Made by a program: the position numbers and the translations under genes | Notes under the pieces: generated by a model | The model's input: only the letters and a program-made list of their open reading frames with translations | Told to the model about the DNA's origin: nothing | The model's database searches: none | In this document: piece by piece, positions 1-7,685 of the stretch | Numbering within the stretch: position 1 is the stretch's first letter | How the letters are laid out: each line of letters opens with the position of its first letter | Origin: Psychrobacillus psychrotolerans | GTDB lineage: Bacteria > Bacillota > Bacilli > Bacillales_A > Planococcaceae | Assembly (NCBI RefSeq): GCF_900115805.1 | Contig: NZ_FOXU01000006.1 | Span: 173,991 to 237,990 of the forward strand | DNA length: 64,000 nucleotides | Direction of reading: 5' to 3'

Positions 1-257
1 GTCCCCCAACGAAAGAAACTCTTCAAAAAATGTTTGAGGTAAGTGGACTAGAACTAAAAAAATTCTTTAACACTTCCGGTATGAAATATCGCGAGCTTGG
101 ACTAAAAGACAAGCTTCCAACAATGTCAGAAGACGAACAACTATCCTTGCTTGCTTCGGATGGAATGCTTATTAAACGACCAATTGTTTTTGACGGGATT
201 AAATTAACGCTAGGCTTCAAGGAGCAACAGTTTGAGGATGTATGGAAGACTTCTTAA
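1..257 (+). CDS. yusI: ArsC/Spx-family thioredoxin-fold protein, 3' part (YusI-like)
   Basis: This is the C-terminal 84 residues of a gene that begins before the window; the open frame runs in from the left edge. The sequence (KKFFNTSGMKYRELGLKDK, then LIKRPIVFDG) is typical of the second half of the small arsenate-reductase/Spx-like family, with the conserved Arg of the KRP motif. The N-terminal cysteine motif that would tell a reductase from a regulator is outside the window. Its place directly upstream of gcvH matches yusI in Bacillus subtilis, so YusI is the best name; the biochemical role is not established. Confidence 0.82.
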   Translation, partial: PPTKETLQKMFEVSGLELKKFFNTSGMKYRELGLKDKLPTMSEDEQLSLLASDGMLIKRPIVFDGIKLTLGFKEQQFEDVWKTS

Positions 258-331
258 AGTCACTTGTTTTTACTATTAAAATATGTGAATATAGTAGATG
301 AATGTATTATTAATGGAGAGGGGTATATAAT

Positions 332-712
332 ATGAACGCACCTAAAGATTTAAAATACTCAGCAGAGCATGAATGGGTAAAAACTGAAGGCGGCAATGTC
401 CGTATCGGTATTACTGAATTTGCACAATCTGAACTTGGAGATATCGTTTTTGTTGAACTTCCACAAGTTGGAGATGAGATCAAAGCAGGAGATCCGTTTG
501 GAAGTGTTGAATCGGTTAAAACTGTTTCTGAACTGTATGCACCAATTAGCGGTAAAGTAGTAGAGGTAAATACAGAACTAGAAGATAGCCCTGAGTATGT
601 TAACGAATCCCCTTATGAAAATGCATGGATGATTGTTATTGAACCATCTGATGCAGCTGAAGTGGATGGTTTACTTTCTCCAGAAAAATACGAAGAATTA
701 ATTTCAGAATAA
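332..712 (+). CDS. gcvH: Glycine cleavage system H protein
   Basis: This 126-residue cytoplasmic protein carries the lipoyl arm that shuttles the aminomethyl group between the P and T proteins of glycine decarboxylase, and in Bacillus also acts as a relay for lipoyl transfer to other complexes. The lipoylated lysine is K63 in the [14 protein letters not shown] motif, and the length matches the family. A good ribosome site (ggagagggg) precedes the ATG. No other gcv gene is nearby, as in B. subtilis, where gcvH stands apart. The lipoyl synthase gene lipA lies about 21 kb downstream. A terminator hairpin follows directly. Confidence 0.97.
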   Translation: MNAPKDLKYSAEHEWVKTEGGNVRIGITEFAQSELGDIVFVELPQVGDEIKAGDPFGSVESVKTVSELYAPISGKVVEVNTELEDSPEYVNESPYENAWMIVIEPSDAAEVDGLLSPEKYEELISE

Positions 713-717
713 TTTCG

Positions 718-747
718 AAAACGCCGCTTAATATCGGCGTTTTTTTC
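718..747 (+). terminator. Terminator of gcvH
   Basis: The hairpin acgccg-cttaatat-cggcgt is followed by a run of seven T. It separates gcvH from the downstream yusF-yusE pair. Confidence 0.85.
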
Positions 748-786
748 ATATAATATTGGAAAGGGCATAGTTGGGAGAGAGGCTGA

Positions 787-1137
787 ATGGCTATTGTCTT
801 TAGTGAAAAGATAATTCTTGTTGAGGGTAGATCCGATAAATTAAAGCTTTTAAAACTGCTTGATGAATCAACAGAAATTATTTGTACCAATGGAACAATA
901 TCGAATGTCAGGCTAGAAGAAATTTTAAGTCCTTATGAAGGCATTCCTATTTATGCGTTTCTGGATGCAGATAAGTCTGGTGAGCAAATTCGCTCTGTCG
1001 TGAGAAAAGAATACCCTGAAGCGATTCATCTATATACCAATCCGATGTTCTGCGAAGTAGCGACTACACCATTCAAAGTTTTGGCTTCTATATTAAAAAG
1101 TGTTAATATAAAAGTGAAAAGACAATATTTACTTTAG
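787..1137 (+). CDS. yusF: Toprim-domain protein (YusF-like)
   Basis: A 116-residue single toprim domain. The catalytic-type glutamate is E13 in IILVEGRSDK and the acidic pair is D60/D62 in FLDADKSG, both as in small toprim nucleases and primase-type folds. Such stand-alone toprim proteins (YusF, and the RNase M5 relatives) bind Mg2+ and act on nucleic acid phosphodiesters, but the substrate of YusF is unknown. It is followed 11 bp later by the thioredoxin-like yusE, so the two are probably cotranscribed. The order gcvH-yusF-yusE-metN matches B. subtilis (without yusG). Confidence 0.88.
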   Translation: MAIVFSEKIILVEGRSDKLKLLKLLDESTEIICTNGTISNVRLEEILSPYEGIPIYAFLDADKSGEQIRSVVRKEYPEAIHLYTNPMFCEVATTPFKVLASILKSVNIKVKRQYLL

Positions 1138-1148
1138 GATGATGTAAT

Positions 1149-1469
1149 ATGAATGAATGGACCTTAGAACAATGGAACAGCCATAAGAACAGTGGGCAGC
1201 TTACCATATTTTATATTTATACACCTATGTGTGGAACCTGCCAAGTTGCTAGTAAAATGATGCAAGTTATAAAAGAGATAAAGCCTTTTTTAATTGGTCA
1301 AGCAAATATTAACTATCTTGGGGATTTTGCTATGGATTATCAAATTGAAAGTGTGCCATGTCTGCTGATCGCTAAAGGTGGAACGGTATATAAAAAAATA
1401 TATGCCTTTCAGTCAGTTCCATTTATCTTGGATGCGATAAAAAGTATTGACGACCAAGTTGTCGTATGA
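1149..1469 (+). CDS. yusE: Thioredoxin-family protein (YusE-like)
   Basis: A 106-residue thioredoxin fold without a signal peptide. The redox motif is C28-G-T-C31 in TPMCGTCQVA, and the cis-proline region is ESVPCLLI, which carries an extra cysteine just after the cis-Pro. This fits a cytosolic thiol-disulfide oxidoreductase of the YusE type; the client is unknown. It sits in a pair with yusF. The promoter of the methionine operon (TTGACG, 17 bp, TAACAT) overlaps its last codons. Confidence 0.88.
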   Translation: MNEWTLEQWNSHKNSGQLTIFYIYTPMCGTCQVASKMMQVIKEIKPFLIGQANINYLGDFAMDYQIESVPCLLIAKGGTVYKKIYAFQSVPFILDAIKSIDDQVVV

Positions 1470-1475
1470 TAACAT
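1447..1475 (+). promoter_or_regulatory. SigA-type promoter of the metNPQ operon
   Basis: TTGACG (1447-1452), a 17-bp spacer and TAACAT (1470-1475) lie across the yusE stop codon. The expected start, near 1482, is about 20 bp before the S-box aptamer, as expected for a riboswitch leader. Confidence 0.6.
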
Positions 1476-1502
1476 TCGATATACCGACAAATTAATAGTT
1501 TT

Positions 1503-1610
1503 ACTCTTATTAAGAGAGGTGGAGGGAAGTGCCCTTTGAAGCCCGGCAACCGTCATGTAAATGAAATGGTGCCAAGTCACGCAAAGCAAATGCTTTGGGA
1601 AATGAGAGAA
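1503..1610 (+). promoter_or_regulatory. SAM-I (S-box) riboswitch aptamer
   Basis: The S-box signature is plain: AAGAGAGGTGGAGGGA, then GCCC..GAAGCCCGGCAACC, GGTGCCAAgTC, and closing GAGAG that pairs with the opening CTCT (P1 helix). S-adenosylmethionine binding stabilises P1 and lets the downstream terminator form, shutting off the methionine importer when SAM is plentiful. The full-length aptamer looks intact. Confidence 0.96.
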
Positions 1611-1640
1611 TGGATAAATGTTATTAAATTGGATAACTTT

Positions 1641-1676
1641 AAACCCTTCTGCTCTTTTGCAGGAGGGTTTTTTTAG
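1641..1676 (+). terminator. S-box attenuator terminator
   Basis: The hairpin aaacccttctgc / gcaggagggttt (one G-T pair) is followed by T-run ttttt. It is the expression platform of the SAM riboswitch. The 100 bp between it and metN hold only a leader and the metN ribosome site (aaaggggg). Confidence 0.92.
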
Positions 1677-1777
1677 TTGAAAATGGGAAGAATAAGGTTT
1701 TAATACAAAGTAAATTTCAACAACCTGTTAATAATAGATAGGTATAGAATAGTTTAAAGAAAGGGGGCAAGGTTCCC

Positions 1778-2803
1778 ATGATTAGTTTAAAAAATATTTC
1801 CAAAAAATTTAGTACGAAACAAGGTACGATTGTTGCAGTGGAAGAGGTGAATCTTGACATAAAAAAGGGTGAGATCTTTGGCATTATTGGTTATAGTGGT
1901 GCTGGCAAAAGTACACTCATTCGCTTATTAAATGGATTAGAAAAACCAACTTCAGGTGAAATCATCGTAAATAATGAAGACATCACAAAGATAAATGAAG
2001 TGAAGCTTCGACAAGTAAGACAAAAGGTAAGTATGATTTTTCAACATTTTAATTTGTTATGGTCAAGAACGGTTGAAGAGAATATTGCTTTCCCATTGGA
2101 GATCGCCGGTATACCACCAGCTCAACGTTCTCAAAGAGTTAAAGAACTTATTGATTTGGTTGGTCTGGAAGGGCGAGGGCATTATTATCCTTCTCAACTA
2201 TCAGGTGGACAAAAGCAACGTGTTGGGATTGCACGCGCATTAGCCAACCGTCCAGAAGTACTTCTTTGTGATGAAGCAACTTCTGCATTAGATCCAGAAA
2301 CTACAGATTCTATTTTAGATTTATTAGTTAGTATCAATGCGAAACTAGGTCTGACAATTGTATTAATAACCCATGAGATGCAGGTTATTCAGAAGATATG
2401 TGGTCGCGTTGCAGTTATGGAAAAAGGTCATGTAGTAGAAGAAGGAAATGTGCTAGATGTATTTCAAAATCCGCAACAAACGATTACGAAGCGTTTTGTT
2501 TCGCAGGTCAGTGATTCCAATAAGGCGTTGCAAACAATACAGCAATTAAAAGAACTTTACCCAAATGGCAAGCTGATTAAGCTCGTATTTGTTGGGGAGC
2601 AGGCAGTACAACCAATACTGTCTAGACTTATCAAACAGTTTGATTTGGAAGTGAATATTGTACAAGGAAATATTTCGCATACACAAACTGGTGCATTTGG
2701 TACGCTCATCCTTCAGTTAGAAGGAGAAGCACTACTAATAGATGATGCAATTCGATATATACACGAACAAAAAGTAAATACAGAGGTGATCAACAATGAT
2801 TAA
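1778..2803 (+). CDS. metN: Methionine ABC transporter ATP-binding protein
   Basis: A 341-residue ABC ATPase that powers methionine (D/L) uptake with MetP and MetQ at the membrane. Walker A is GYSGAGKST (38-46), signature LSGGQ (141-145) and Walker B VLLCDE (161-166). The C-terminal part (about 265-341) is the NIL domain that senses methionine and causes trans-inhibition in the family. The gene overlaps metP by 8 bp and is controlled by the upstream S-box. Confidence 0.97.
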   Translation: MISLKNISKKFSTKQGTIVAVEEVNLDIKKGEIFGIIGYSGAGKSTLIRLLNGLEKPTSGEIIVNNEDITKINEVKLRQVRQKVSMIFQHFNLLWSRTVEENIAFPLEIAGIPPAQRSQRVKELIDLVGLEGRGHYYPSQLSGGQKQRVGIARALANRPEVLLCDEATSALDPETTDSILDLLVSINAKLGLTIVLITHEMQVIQKICGRVAVMEKGHVVEEGNVLDVFQNPQQTITKRFVSQVSDSNKALQTIQQLKELYPNGKLIKLVFVGEQAVQPILSRLIKQFDLEVNIVQGNISHTQTGAFGTLILQLEGEALLIDDAIRYIHEQKVNTEVINND

Positions 2804-3464
2804 TAATTTGTTTCCTAATGTTGATTGGCCAAAAATGTGGGAAGCCACAGTTGAAACATTATATATGACTGCAGTATCAACAATTTTAACAGCTATTATT
2901 GGACTAGTTCTCGGTCTTCTACTTTTCTTAACTAGCCCTCATCAAGCGTGGGCGAACAAATTAGCAAACTGGTTAACAGGAGCTTTCGTCAATATATTCC
3001 GCTCCATTCCATTTATAATTTTGATCATTCTGCTAATACCTTTAACGAAGTTTTTGGTCGGAACAATGCGTGGTCCAAATGCGGCCTTCCCGGCTTTAGT
3101 AATCGGGGCTGCTCCATTCTACGCCCGTATGGTATTAATAGCGCTTCGAGAAATTGATAAAGGTGTGCTAGAAGCTGCAAAATCGATGGGTGCTAAAACT
3201 TCTACTATTATATGGAAAGTATTAATGCCAGAATCTATGCCTGCTTTAGTATCAGGCATAACGGTTACAGCGATTTCACTAGTTGGATATACAGCGATGG
3301 CTGGTATTATCGGCGCTGGGGGACTAGGAACATTAGCCTTTTTAGATGGTTTCCAAAGAGGTAGGACAGACGTAACGCTTGTTGCCACGGTATTAATATT
3401 AATTATGGTATTTATCATCCAGTGGATTGGCGATGTAATTACTACGAAGATAGACAAACGATAA
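2796..3464 (+). CDS. metP: Methionine ABC transporter permease
   Basis: A 222-residue integral membrane permease (MetI/MetP family) with about five hydrophobic segments. The EAA loop that docks onto the ATPase is EAAKSMGAKTSTIIWKVLMP (126-145). The start overlaps the end of metN, which suggests translational coupling. It works as a dimer with MetN2 and the lipoprotein MetQ. Confidence 0.96.
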   Translation: MINNLFPNVDWPKMWEATVETLYMTAVSTILTAIIGLVLGLLLFLTSPHQAWANKLANWLTGAFVNIFRSIPFIILIILLIPLTKFLVGTMRGPNAAFPALVIGAAPFYARMVLIALREIDKGVLEAAKSMGAKTSTIIWKVLMPESMPALVSGITVTAISLVGYTAMAGIIGAGGLGTLAFLDGFQRGRTDVTLVATVLILIMVFIIQWIGDVITTKIDKR

Positions 3465-3526
3465 TAGGTGTTAACGAGAGTACTCGATCACATAGAAATA
3501 ATAGGATAAAAAGGGAGAGATATTGA

Positions 3527-4333
3527 ATGAAGAAATTTTTAGCTGGAGCATTACTATCGGTAAGCGCATTAACCCTTGCAGCGTGTGGAGATGAAAAAAG
3601 TAGTCAGCTTGTAGTAGGTGCATCCAACGTACCTCATGCAGTTATATTAGAAGAAGTTAAGCCAATTCTAGAAGAACAAGGAATTGAGCTTGTTGTAGAA
3701 TCTTATCAAGATTATGTATTACCAAACAAAGATTTAGATTCAGGAGACTTGGACGCAAACTTTTTCCAACACATTCCTTACTTTGAATCGCAAAAAGCTG
3801 ATTTTGGATATGACTTCGCCAACGCAGGCGGTATTCACATCGAGCCAATCGGTTTATACTCTAAAAAATACGGTTCTATTGAAGAGCTTCCAGAGGGTGC
3901 AACTATTTTAATGAGCAACTCTGTTGCAGATCATGGACGTATCCTTGCAATGTTAGAAGCGAAAGGCCTTATTAAATTAGCTGACGGCATTGATAAAACA
4001 AAAGCGGAAGTAAAAGATATTGTGGAAAATGAGAAAAACCTTGAATTTGATGCTAACTATGAATCTGCTTTAATGGTTCAGTTATATGAAAATGAAGAAG
4101 GCGACGCAGTACTGATCAACTCTAACTATGCAATTGACGCTGACCTTAATCCATTAGAAGACTCAATCGCTATTGAAGAATCAGATGAATCTCCATACGT
4201 AAATATCATCGCAGTAAACTCTGGTGATGAAGACAATAAAGAGATTAAAGCTTTAGTAGAAGCATTAAAATCTAAAGAAATCCAAGACTTCATCCTAAGC
4301 GAGTGGGGCGGATCAGTAGTACCGGTAAAATAA
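3527..4333 (+). CDS. metQ: Methionine-binding lipoprotein
   Basis: A 268-residue NlpA-family substrate-binding lipoprotein. The signal peptide MKKFLAGALLSVSALT ends in lipobox LAAC with the lipidated cysteine at residue 20, so the mature protein is anchored on the outer face of the membrane. Family motifs such as GASNVPHAVILE and LDANFFQHIPY are present. It is the third gene of the S-box-controlled operon and is followed by a terminator. Confidence 0.97.
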   Translation: MKKFLAGALLSVSALTLAACGDEKSSQLVVGASNVPHAVILEEVKPILEEQGIELVVESYQDYVLPNKDLDSGDLDANFFQHIPYFESQKADFGYDFANAGGIHIEPIGLYSKKYGSIEELPEGATILMSNSVADHGRILAMLEAKGLIKLADGIDKTKAEVKDIVENEKNLEFDANYESALMVQLYENEEGDAVLINSNYAIDADLNPLEDSIAIEESDESPYVNIIAVNSGDEDNKEIKALVEALKSKEIQDFILSEWGGSVVPVK

Positions 4334-4344
4334 TAATATTGTAG

Positions 4345-4378
4345 GAAAAAACAGGCATCCTGGGATGTCTGTTTTTTT
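4345..4378 (+). terminator. Terminator of metNPQ
   Basis: The hairpin acaggcatc-ctgg-gatgtctgt (one G-T pair) is followed by seven T. Confidence 0.88.
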
Positions 4379-4392
4379 GTGGTTGCGATTTG

Positions 4393-4815
4393 CACACGAG
4401 GATTTGGCAAACGCCCGAGAATTAGCCGTATCGGCCCGAGTCGCAAAGCCATGCGCCCGAGCTAGAGCCGTATCCGCCCGAGCATCCGGGGAACGCCCGA
4501 GAAGATGCCGTATCGGTCCGAGGACCAGAGCCATGCGCCCGAGCTAGAGAGGTATCCGCTCGAGCATCCGGGGAACGCCCGAGAAGATGCCATATCGGCT
4601 CGAGTGTCAGAGCTATGCGCTCGAGCTAGAGCGGTATCCGCCCGAGCATCCGGGGAACGCCCGAGAAGTAACCGTATCGGCCCGACTGGCAGAGGCATGC
4701 GCCAGAGCTAGACCAGTATGCGCTCGAGCATCCGGCGAACGCCCGAGAAGTAGCCATATCTGTCCGAGCACCAGAGTCATCCGCCCGAGCCACAAAGTCA
4801 TGAGCCCAAATAGTA
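4393..4815. repeat. Nested GC-rich tandem repeat array (82-bp period, about 21-bp sub-repeats)
   Basis: The landmark acgcccgag recurs at 4411, 4493, 4575, 4657 and 4739, exactly 82 bp apart each time. Each 82-bp unit is itself four degenerate sub-repeats of the form CGCCCGAG plus a 10-13 nt variable part (often ending in GTAT or CATG), with lengths near 21, 22, 21 and 18 bp. A degenerate partial unit precedes (from 4393) and the last unit decays toward 4815. The array is much richer in G+C than its flanks. Because 82 is not a multiple of three, the open frames across it shift from unit to unit and are not a repeat protein. No function can be read from it. Confidence 0.93.
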
Positions 4816-4917
4816 GAACCTCTTGCCAATGATCCGACTCCACTTCAATACACTAATATAAACTCTCTTGAAATATACTGACAATTCATGCTATTGTATT
4901 GGGGAGGTGATGAAAAT

Positions 4918-5865
4918 TTGATAATTAAACCGTACTCCGCATCAAATTATGTATTAAGATTATTGGAACTAGTAGACAGACTTTCTCCGCAACATCCATT
5001 ATATTCAAGAATCTCAAAAGATATAGGCGCTATTAAAGCAGGAGACTATGGGGAAGAGATGGTTTATAGGGAACTTGAGCAAGTGAGACTACCCTACAAA
5101 AATTATATTTTTCATAAAGTGTTCCTTCGGGCAGAATCTACATTCGAGTTAGATTATTTAGTTATAACCCCATATGGTTTAGTGATTCTCGAAGTGAAAA
5201 ACATTATTGGTGAATTAGAGTTTTCGATTAATCCGTCGCAACTTATTCAACGTAAGGAAGACGGAAAAATGTCTAAGTTTCCTTGCCCCGCAAATCAATT
5301 AAACGAATATAAATATCAACTCTCGCAGTACCTCCACCATTATAATATTTCAGTCCCCATTCATGGTGCATTAATTTTTGCTTCCCGAAATAGCTTTATT
5401 AGAAAATCTACCAATGCCGTTACAGTGATTTATAAGAATGAAATACCGTCTTATCTACGAAATTTTTCCACAATTAATTCAACCCTAAGTGAGGATGACA
5501 TGGAGCAAATAAAAGGAATTCTCCTAAAGTGCCCATCCCCTTCTACTATTCCTCTTATCAATCATTTCTCTATTCCATTTGAAGATTTAAAACTCGGAGT
5601 AAAATGTGAAAGTTGTAGTTTTATTGGGATGCAAAAAATAATACGTACGTGGTATTGCCCTAAATGTAGCAAGACCAATTCCTATGCACATTATAAAGCA
5701 ATTTCTACTTATTTTTCACTTTGCAAAGAAACGATTACTAATAAAGAATGCAGAGATTTTCTTTTGCTAAACAATAGAAATGAGGCAAAAAGAATACTTT
5801 CAAACTCTGGCTTATTGAAATGTGGAAAAAGCTCTGCTACGTACTATAAACAAAGGTTTTATTGA
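4918..5865 (+). CDS. NERD-domain protein with C-terminal zinc ribbon
   Basis: The likely start is TTG at 4918, seven bases after ribosome site ggggaggtga (4901-4910). The in-frame ATG at 4888 is upstream of that site and has none of its own. This gives 315 residues. Residues about 35-140 are a nuclease-related domain (NERD) with the acidic pattern GEEM, then ELDYLVI and ILEVKN, which resembles a PD-(D/E)XK active site. A zinc ribbon follows with cysteines 230, 233, 247 and 250 (CESC and CPKC). NERD proteins are thought to process DNA, often in plasmid or repair contexts, but no substrate is known. It stands alone, about 100 bp after the repeat array. Confidence 0.85.
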   Translation: MIIKPYSASNYVLRLLELVDRLSPQHPLYSRISKDIGAIKAGDYGEEMVYRELEQVRLPYKNYIFHKVFLRAESTFELDYLVITPYGLVILEVKNIIGELEFSINPSQLIQRKEDGKMSKFPCPANQLNEYKYQLSQYLHHYNISVPIHGALIFASRNSFIRKSTNAVTVIYKNEIPSYLRNFSTINSTLSEDDMEQIKGILLKCPSPSTIPLINHFSIPFEDLKLGVKCESCSFIGMQKIIRTWYCPKCSKTNSYAHYKAISTYFSLCKETITNKECRDFLLLNNRNEAKRILSNSGLLKCGKSSATYYKQRFY

Positions 5866-5970
5866 TAGAATATTACGTATATTACTCATCCTATTCACTT
5901 TAATAAATGAGTGTGCTAAAGTGTATGAAAGTTGTAAATAACACATTTGTACATTTGAGGAGGACACTTC

Positions 5971-7128
5971 ATGAAAAGGTTTGGGTTATTGCCACGAATA
6001 GTGGTAGCGATAGTAGCTGGTGTTTTATTGGGATTAGTTGTCCCTAAAATAGTAGTGGAGATTATGGCTACTTTTAATAGTATTTTTAGTTCATTTTTAG
6101 GGTTTATTGTTCCTTTCATCATTATTGGTTTTATCGTTCCAGGGATAGCTAAACTCGGAAAAGGTTCTGGTAGATTACTAGGGATTTCTACGGGTATTGC
6201 TTATTTATCTACTCTAGTAGCAGGTTTTATTGCATTCTTTATCGCTTCCAATTTATTGCCGAAGCTTATAGGTGGGAAAGAGAGCGTGAAGTTAGAAAAT
6301 CCAGAGGAGTTTTTAATTGGTGGCTTGTTTGAAATGCCCATCCCTCCAATGATGGATATTATGACTGCATTGGTTTTCTCCTTTATTATGGGAATTGGAA
6401 TTTCTAAATTAAAAGGAAACACGTTACAAAATGCATTTGAAGAGTTTAGTGAGATTATTGAAAAGGTAATTTCGTTTGTTATTATTCCGTTGTTACCGAT
6501 ACATATATTTGGGATATTTATGAATATGGCGTACGGTGGTCAAGTGGCAAAAGTATTATCTGTTTTCGGAGTTGTGTTTGTCATGATTATCGCACTGCAT
6601 CTTGTAATGCTTCTATTACAATATACTGCTGCCGGTACTGTAACTGGAAAAAATCCTTTGAAGCTGTTAAAAACAATGTCGCCAGCCTACTTTACAGCTT
6701 TAGGTACACAGTCTTCAGCGGCAACTATTCCGGTGACGTTAAAACAGGCGCAGAAAACGGGTGCTTCCGATAAAGTAACAAACTTTACGATTCCTCTTTT
6801 TGCAACTATTCACTTATCAGGGAGTACGATTACGCTTGTCTCATGTTCCATTGGCGTATTGCTAATAAATGGGCAAGATATTCTGTTATCTACGTTTATA
6901 CCATTTATATTCATGCTTGGTGTAACAATGATCGCAGCTCCTGGAGTTCCAGGTGGAGCCGTTATGGCAGCATTAGGTTTACTGGAAACAATGCTAGGCT
7001 TCAACGGGGCTATGATAGGTTTAATGATTGCTCTTTATATTGCACAGGATAGCTTTGGAACAGCGACAAATGTAACTGGTGACGGAGCACTTGCGATTAT
7101 CGTAGATAAGTTTTCTAAGACAAATTAA
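5971..7128 (+). CDS. Dicarboxylate/amino acid:cation symporter (DAACS family)
   Basis: A 385-residue membrane transporter with about eight hydrophobic helices and two re-entrant-loop motifs of the glutamate/aspartate-type symporters: SSAATIPVTLKQAQ (hairpin HP1 region) and SGSTITL, then APGVPGG (HP2 region) and DSFGTATNVTGDG with the substrate- and cation-binding Asp/Asn residues. It would import a dicarboxylate or a small amino acid with Na+ or H+; the exact substrate (for example Ser/Thr, Glu or a dicarboxylate) cannot be set from sequence. Ribosome site gaggagg precedes the ATG. It appears monocistronic. Confidence 0.9.
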   Translation: MKRFGLLPRIVVAIVAGVLLGLVVPKIVVEIMATFNSIFSSFLGFIVPFIIIGFIVPGIAKLGKGSGRLLGISTGIAYLSTLVAGFIAFFIASNLLPKLIGGKESVKLENPEEFLIGGLFEMPIPPMMDIMTALVFSFIMGIGISKLKGNTLQNAFEEFSEIIEKVISFVIIPLLPIHIFGIFMNMAYGGQVAKVLSVFGVVFVMIIALHLVMLLLQYTAAGTVTGKNPLKLLKTMSPAYFTALGTQSSAATIPVTLKQAQKTGASDKVTNFTIPLFATIHLSGSTITLVSCSIGVLLINGQDILLSTFIPFIFMLGVTMIAAPGVPGGAVMAALGLLETMLGFNGAMIGLMIALYIAQDSFGTATNVTGDGALAIIVDKFSKTN

Positions 7129-7206
7129 GTTTTTTTATAAATAAATGTTTAAGTCCGAATTGGTTGGGTATATAAATCATGAACTCAAAAATAGAGAGGA
7201 TGATTC

Positions 7207-7398
7207 ATTATCAGTTCGGAAGATTTACCTTATACAGAACAGATGGACCACGCATTTAGAGGAGTACATGGTTTTGGATACGATGAATTGAGACAAAGTC
7301 AGGAATTACGATTGCAGGTCGAAAACAAGCGACAGCAAGATCATGAAAAATGTATGCAATTAGCGGCTAAACTTGATGCCCAAGCATTTAGGGGATAA
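7207..7398 (+). CDS. Small protein with probable ATT start codon
   Basis: An open frame of 63 residues (ISSEDLPYTEQMDHAFRGVH...AKLDAQAFRG) that has no ATG, GTG or TTG near a ribosome site. A site gagagga at 7194-7200 lies six bases upstream of ATT (7207). The only internal ATG (7240) has no site and would cost 11 residues. A strong terminator follows 6 bp after the stop, which supports a real transcript. The product is hydrophilic and soluble, rich in Gln, Glu and Lys. I do not recognise the family and assign no function. A sequencing or start-codon error is the alternative. Confidence 0.6.
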   Translation: MISSEDLPYTEQMDHAFRGVHGFGYDELRQSQELRLQVENKRQQDHEKCMQLAAKLDAQAFRG

Positions 7399-7403
7399 TA
7401 TAC

Positions 7404-7441
7404 AAGAATCCATGGAGAATTTCTCCGTGGATTCTTTTTTG
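7404..7441 (+). terminator. Strong terminator after the small ATT-start gene
   Basis: Arms aagaatccatggagaa and ttctccgtggattctt pair over 16 bp with one G-T pair, then ttttt. Confidence 0.93.
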
Positions 7442-7614
7442 TTTACACTAGCTTCATAGTGAAATCCATTCTCAATTAGAAAGTTCTTAATGAAAATAAA
7501 GGAAGATTACTATTTACCTAATAGTTTAGTGAAAAGTCAATAGAAAACAGTAAATCTGTATATTCTACAATATTAAATAGAATATGCTTCAAAAGATTTG
7601 CAAGGTACCTTCGT

Positions 7615-7650
7615 TTGGGTTAAGATTAGAATGATAATAAATTAGAATGA
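7615..7650 (+). promoter_or_regulatory. Probable suf operon promoter with a direct repeat
   Basis: The 285 bp before sufC hold no gene. TTGGGT (7615-7620), 17 bp and TAAATT (7638-7643) form a fair SigA promoter. The 10-mer attagaatga occurs at 7625-7634 and again at 7641-7650, 16 bp apart, spanning the -10. A perfect palindrome aaggtacctt lies at 7602-7611. These could be operators, but they do not match a Fur box or any operator I know well. Confidence 0.4.
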
Positions 7651-7685
7651 TTATACATTCGTATTTACTTAATGGAGGTTATTAA

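Noticed and set aside
4393..4815. A CRISPR array
   Set aside because: The repeated part is only about 8 bp and the 'spacers' are 10-13 nt and themselves repeat every 82 bp. No cas gene is nearby.
4313..4843. Several overlapping reading frames of 60-108 codons on both strands across the repeat array
   Set aside because: They arise because the 82-bp, GC-rich unit has few stop codons. The period is not a multiple of three, so the frame changes in each unit, and none has a good ribosome site.
7621..7665. A Fur box upstream of sufC
   Set aside because: The repeats are direct rather than inverted and do not fit the 7-1-7 pattern well.
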